Part shown: piece after piece, positions 59,236 to 64,000 of the stretch
Numbering within the stretch: the first letter of the stretch is position 1
How the letters are laid out: every line of letters starts with the position of its first letter
Source of the DNA: Melanocharis versteri
Lineage: Eukaryota; Chordata; Aves; Passeriformes; Melanocharitidae
Direction: 5' to 3'
DNA length: 64,000 nt
NCBI GenBank assembly: GCA_013397845.1
Contig: VZTG01007871.1
Coordinates: forward strand, 186,001 to 250,000
The notes under the pieces: model-generated
Database searches by the model: none
Seen by the model: only the letters and a program-made list of their open reading frames with translations
Told to the model about the DNA's origin: nothing
Made by a program: the position numbers and the translations under genes

Positions 59236-62200
59236 TTTGCCGTCATTAAATGAAAAATGGTACTATTGTCTTTCCTGCTTGTGAGAATGATGGCATTTAA
59301 CTTTTGAGAGGTTCCATGAACTGTGGGAGTGCAGACCATGCAACAATACCAGATTTTTTCCACTGCCATATGAGCAATTATAACAAGTTATCCATTTTTC
59401 ATCGTTTCATGCTTCATGCACAGGGCAGGCAGACTCTTGATTTGCCTAGGATTGTGTGGGAAGACAAAAAAGATTTCTCAAGTGTTTGGAAATTTCTTGC
59501 AATGACAGCAAGAGAGAAAGAAAAGTCTCTTGCTTTTCCTTCATCCTGGAAATGGGTAGGAAGAGCTCTTTGGTCAGGCTATGCGGTGACAGTTCAGACT
59601 CATGGCCATGTCATTTAGTGTTTGCTTGGCTTCCTGGTGATTTGGAATGAAGGGGATAGGCTCCTCTGTCCCCCTGCAGCCTGGGGACACTGCTGTTCCT
59701 GGGCCCAAGAGCATTTGCTATGCCCACTGCCCTGAACGCATGTGCTAGCCAGAGACAGTGTCTCTAACGTAGGCTGGGCAGCTCTTTCTCGCATGCTCTT
59801 CTGTATCAAACACTTCCCACCTTGAAAACTTCCTTGGTTAACTGCTCATTTCAAAATCATCATTAATGTATTTGTGTGGGGATTTTGGAATTTAATTAGC
59901 CTCTTTTGAACTATTCTTAGAGTGTTTGTCTAGAGAAACAGAAAATCCTTCCATGACTTCTTTGCTTTCTCCATTCGTTGGTTTTCACTGGAAGGGAAAG
60001 ATACCAGCTGGCTTTGCAGGGCTGCATCCTCCTGGTGCCACTGGTGCAGCAGCTGAGGATAAGCCACAGGCTCTGCAGAGGGAGCAGCTGTTTTTGGGGT
60101 GCATCAAGGCCCCTCCTGGCCAGGGGTGGGCTCATGTGTTGGCACAGGCTGGGCTGCTGAGCACGGTAGGACTCAGCCAGCTGGTGACAAGGGGCTGTGC
60201 AGTGTCCCAGCACACGGCTTCCCCTTACTTCTGACCCAGGCGTGTTTGCACCCGGGCAGCCATGCTGGCTGAACTGGGCTCCCATTTCCCTCTTCATTAG
60301 TTTCCTTCGGGAAATTCAAATCCCTGACTGAGATTTGAATGGATCTTGCTTCCAGAGGCTGATTGGCACAGTGTGATTTTCATCTCACCTTTTGAAAGCA
60401 CTGTGTTCAGGGCAGCAGTTCTGCCATGCCGAATCCAGAACATGTTGCGGGCTGTGCATGTTCATGTGTGCAAATCTGCAGGCTCTCAGTTTTCATTTGA
60501 AGGCTGGTTTAAGTTGGATTTTCTTCGTTTTGTCTGATCCTGCTTTGAGAAACCGCGCTGGGCAGAGTAGGATGGGGTTTCTGGTGTTCCCTGCTGCTGC
60601 AGGAGGACATACGCTCTCCTTCTCTCTTACAAACCACAGTGGTTATGACCACTGCCTCTGGTAGTGTTGTATTGGTCCCAAATTGAGGAAGGATGACTAA
60701 CTTAATCACTCGATAGTTTTGATTTCTAAAATTAAACAGCCTGCCATATGTGCAACTCTGTTACTATATTTATGCCAGCAGTTAGCAGAGAGCACCAGCC
60801 AAGTTGGAGGAGCTTTGCAGCTGCAGCTTGTGCCTGTGCTGCTGCTGCTGTGAGCACACAGATGTTTCTTTGCCCTTTCCCTAAATGCAGCCCTGTAGAC
60901 ATTTCTCCTGTGGAAACAAAAGCACTTGTACTCATAGAGCTTTCTGGACACTCTTCAGCCACTGCTTTTTAAGCGTGTCCTGATGCTCCCTGGTGAATCT
61001 CAGCTCTCAAGAATGGGTGGAAGGATTCAGGGGCTGGATCAAACCCAGGAGACAGTGCAGCAAGCCAAAACTGAAGGCTCCAGCCCCAGTGCTCAAGCAG
61101 GGACAGGGAGTGAGCTGCAGGGGCTTTCTTGAGGAAATGCTGGCTGCTCCCCCAAAGGAGTCACCTTGAGGGCCGTGTATGGCCCCAGGGGACACGTGGC
61201 AGCTCACTGTCCTGGGCTGACTGAGCTGTTCAGTGAATTAGGCGTTGAGATGCCTTCCTTCCACCGTTTGTTTTGTAGGAACTCAGTTAGCACCATGCAG
61301 ATTTATTTGGATTCTAGGAGAGAGGAAATAAGATGAATAAGCAGTGGATAAAAGCCAAGGTGAAATGTACTGAAGTGGAAGGAGTGGACCCTTGTTTTTT
61401 GGAGGAGGGCAGACTGAGGGATGAGATGTTGGTTATTATTTCTGTCCAGCAACATTCCTCTGTGATCTTAGACACATTGCTCGACTTTGTTCGCTAGCAG
61501 GAAATCTGGCTTGCCTGGCAGAAGGATTAAGAGATGGAATGAATATTTAACAATAACTAACCAAGAGTGTTTGGGTGAAACTGAAACATTTTGACATATT
61601 AGATCTGATTTTACCAACTGACTTGGTGACTTATAGGTGCTTTTGTTTGGTGTTGAGCAAGTGTTACTGCAAAGCATTAGCAGCAGTGTGTTTGGGTAGG
61701 GTTGCATGTGCTTGTTGAGTAGGTGGCAGGAGAGGGTTTGTTTTTCATTTGCTTGCGTTTTTTATTTAAAACAATTGGAATCCTTGGGGATTTCTTTCTT
61801 GTGGAATGGAGCTGTATAGATCTGGCATCTGTATGTAATAAAACTAGAAAGTATCTATCTCTGACCCTTAGGGCAATGTCAGATTGAGAAACCTGTATCA
61901 ATTAGGTCATAAAAAAACAAACTATAGTTAAGTTTCTGTGCCTGTTGCACACTCTCCTCTAAGGATGCATGAATAATCTTGGGTTACAGGGACACCTTAG
62001 AGCACCCAGGCGTGACTTAGGTACATCATAACACTGTGCACTAATGTGTCTCTTGGCCCTGCAACTTCCATACCTGAACATCATTCCAGTGTCCTTAAAC
62101 TGTCTAGAGCTAGTTCTTGTTTAACAGTTACAGCTGCATGAGACTTACGTGCATGGATCAGTGTTCATTCTGGAGTTACCCCACAACACGTAAATTTGTA

Positions 62201-64000
62201 GGAATTTCATTGATGTACAGAGCAAAATGAAATACTGACGGGCCACTTTTCCAAAATCTTCCCTCTGGTATTTTTTGGGGGGGCTGTGGTATTTTTCAAT
62301 CTACTTCCTTCTTTTCCTTGTTTATTGGGAGCCAAGGAGAAGGCTTGTTGAACTGATTGCTGTTGTTTATTAAGCTTGCTTCCTTTAGGAAGATTTTCGA
62401 GCCCACTGTGGCCAGCACAGAGAAATGCCTTCCTATGCTCCACCTCTGCTCCGAGGGCAGGAGTGTGGCATACAAAAACAAACAAGAAAACCTTGGGAAT
62501 AATCCTTTCTTAAAAAGAGACAGACCAGACTCACAGCACTAGAAGTTTTCTGGAAACAGGAATCATAATTTCTGTGGATTCACAGAACCTTAAGGTTTTG
62601 TACCTTAAAAACAGCATTTGCCCTTGCAGGCAAAAAGAGCCTTTATGTTTACTGTTTTGCTTGTGGATAGTTCCAGATAAATTACTTAAAATTCTCAGGT
62701 GTATGGATAGCATGGAGTATTGGGAAAGGAGAAAAGATTCTTCTGTGCCAGAGGCAGCATGGGCAGCAGGCAGGTGAGCTGGCTCTTCTCTTTGGCTTGT
62801 TGCCTTGAGTGGGTCAGACTCCCTGCTCAGTTTCTGCATCCCAACAGTACTGTTTGCCAATGTTATTAGTAGTGATGCATTGTAAATTATTAACATTTGG
62901 AAAAGGCTTGAATTTATTTGCAGAGAGCTGTTCTGGGCAAAAAAGGATGAATAGTTTTTCGGTTTGGGTTGGATTTTTTATTGTTTTTTTGTTTGGTGGT
63001 TTGTTGTTGTTTGGTTTTTTTTAATTCCCTTTTTTATTTTTCATTTAGTTAGCTAAGTTTGAGTCCATACTTTGACTCACATTTTAAACAGCACCATCAA
63101 GGAACTCACTATCTATGCCAGCAGGGCATTTGGCCCCCTCCTCTTTGCTGTGCTCTCTGCCTCCCTCCTGAAAGGCAACGTGGGATGTATTGATCCCAGC
63201 TTTTAGGACTTGCTCTATTTCTAAACTCAGATTGCAGTATAAAGTACAAACACCATCTAAAAGGGGAAGGTCTGTATTAGAATGACAAAGAGAATAAATT
63301 AAAACAGTATCCCCTCTCTAATGATTTGCAGGCAGTTGTTAAGGAGGGAATGCCCAGTGCTGTCTACCTGAATTATGTTTTAGAGTCTCCAGTATCAGGG
63401 GACTTCAGTGAGCACAGTATCGATCTTTTTTTCCTACATTAAGCTTTTAGCTTTGCAAATGGTTTTCTTTGAAAACATTAACATTGCAATGTGCAGCATG
63501 AGCGTGAAATAGCTCTGCTGCTGTGCAGGTACCACCTCTGATCACTTCCTTCTTCCCTTCCTCTGTTGAACCATCATTCAGCTGATGCACCTGCAGTAGA
63601 ATGAGGAGAAAAAGAAGTGAAGTTGCAAGCCAGGACAGCCTTGGAACTGGGTGAGGAAGACCAATTTTTCAAGAAATTGGCAATGTTTTAAGCTTTCTTA
63701 ATGGTTGTGAGCCTGGGGTGGAGGAGTTGGAACACAGTCAAGGGCTGTGTCTGAATCCTCTGGATGGTACCTGGCTGTGGGTGTGGGGAGGCTGTAACAG
63801 CTTAGTGGGGGCTGAGAGCTGCCATCAGCATGTTTATTCCTGCTTGAACAAAGAATCTTAGGTAAATTTAGCTCTCAGGTAAGCTCAGATTTTCCCACCT
63901 CAAGACTGAAGACAGTTAAGTTGTGACAGGGAAACATTGGAGGTCTGTTACTAACACTGGACTGAGGTTTGCACCGGGCCCCAGGTTTGTTAGTTACAGG
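59236..64000. other. Non-coding sequence with one weak exon-like segment
   Basis: Frames of up to 126 codons near 59917-60297 overlap on both strands and have no domains. GC is somewhat higher at 60000-60250 and 61010-61220 without a CpG island. A 75-base segment between attctcag and gcaggcag|gtgagc at 62699-62773 is discussed in the findings. A T/G-rich tract lies at 62955-63050. Confidence 0.45.
62955..63050 (+). repeat. T/G-rich low-complexity tract
   Basis: A T-dominated run with interspersed GG/GGG units (ggtttgggttggatttttta, ttgtttggtggtttgttgtt) resembles the tract at 23671. It yields a spurious glycine/phenylalanine-rich frame. Confidence 0.85.

Noticed and set aside
1..64000. tRNA, rRNA, snRNA, known microRNA seeds, CRISPR arrays, prokaryotic operons, viral genes
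   Set aside because: I looked by eye for well-known signatures (5S internal boxes, U6 start, several conserved microRNAs) and saw none. Nothing in the window is prokaryotic. A computed search with covariance models would be needed to exclude diverged copies.

Overview
This is vertebrate nuclear DNA, most likely from a bird. Evidence: 3' fragments of CR1 LINEs with the usual avian tail (cacagaatcacag) at 40692 and 48120, a sparse background of very old amniote MIR-type SINE relics, AT-rich sequence with few CpGs, and no prokaryotic gene organisation. A single N at 2541 and a 34-base N run at 50683-50716 show a draft assembly. The CR1 tails fit songbirds or other neoavians, but that is inference. 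I cannot name a species, chromosome or locus. No complete gene is recognisable. Most open frames are short, overlap on both strands, lack a known domain and look like chance. The window reads as intronic or intergenic sequence. 

Layout: 1-3.3 kb holds two exon-like segments on the + strand, each with a good acceptor and an in-frame stop, possibly the 3' end of a gene that starts to the left. 3.3-12.7 kb is mostly featureless, with one well-bounded candidate minus-strand exon (8392-8624). 12.7-13.0 kb is a decayed CR1-like reverse-transcriptase relic. 17-19.2 kb has a CR1 tail scrap, a perfect hairpin, an inverted GATA pair and a GT/AC double palindrome. 20.6-33.1 kb is rich in AT-rich, homeodomain-site-rich blocks that look like conserved non-coding elements. 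33.5-39.0 kb contains three exon-like segments on the + strand, two of them phase-compatible (33483-33659 and 38877-39016), with two or three old SINE relics between and beside them and a POU/homeodomain block at 37.1-37.4 kb. 40.7-48.2 kb has two CR1 tails and two more element-like blocks. 50-64 kb is mostly unique sequence with two more SINE relics, an assembly gap in a (TC)n tract, a small tandem array, and scattered exon-like or promoter-like signals. 

What can be said about joint function is limited. The spread of TAATTA, octamer, GATA and TCF/SOX-like sites in AT-rich blocks would fit the regulatory landscape or introns of a developmental gene, but that is a reading of composition and motifs, not of alignments. 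Candidate exons are given low confidence because no homologue was recognised for any of them. No RNA gene, CRISPR array, intact transposon or viral gene was seen.
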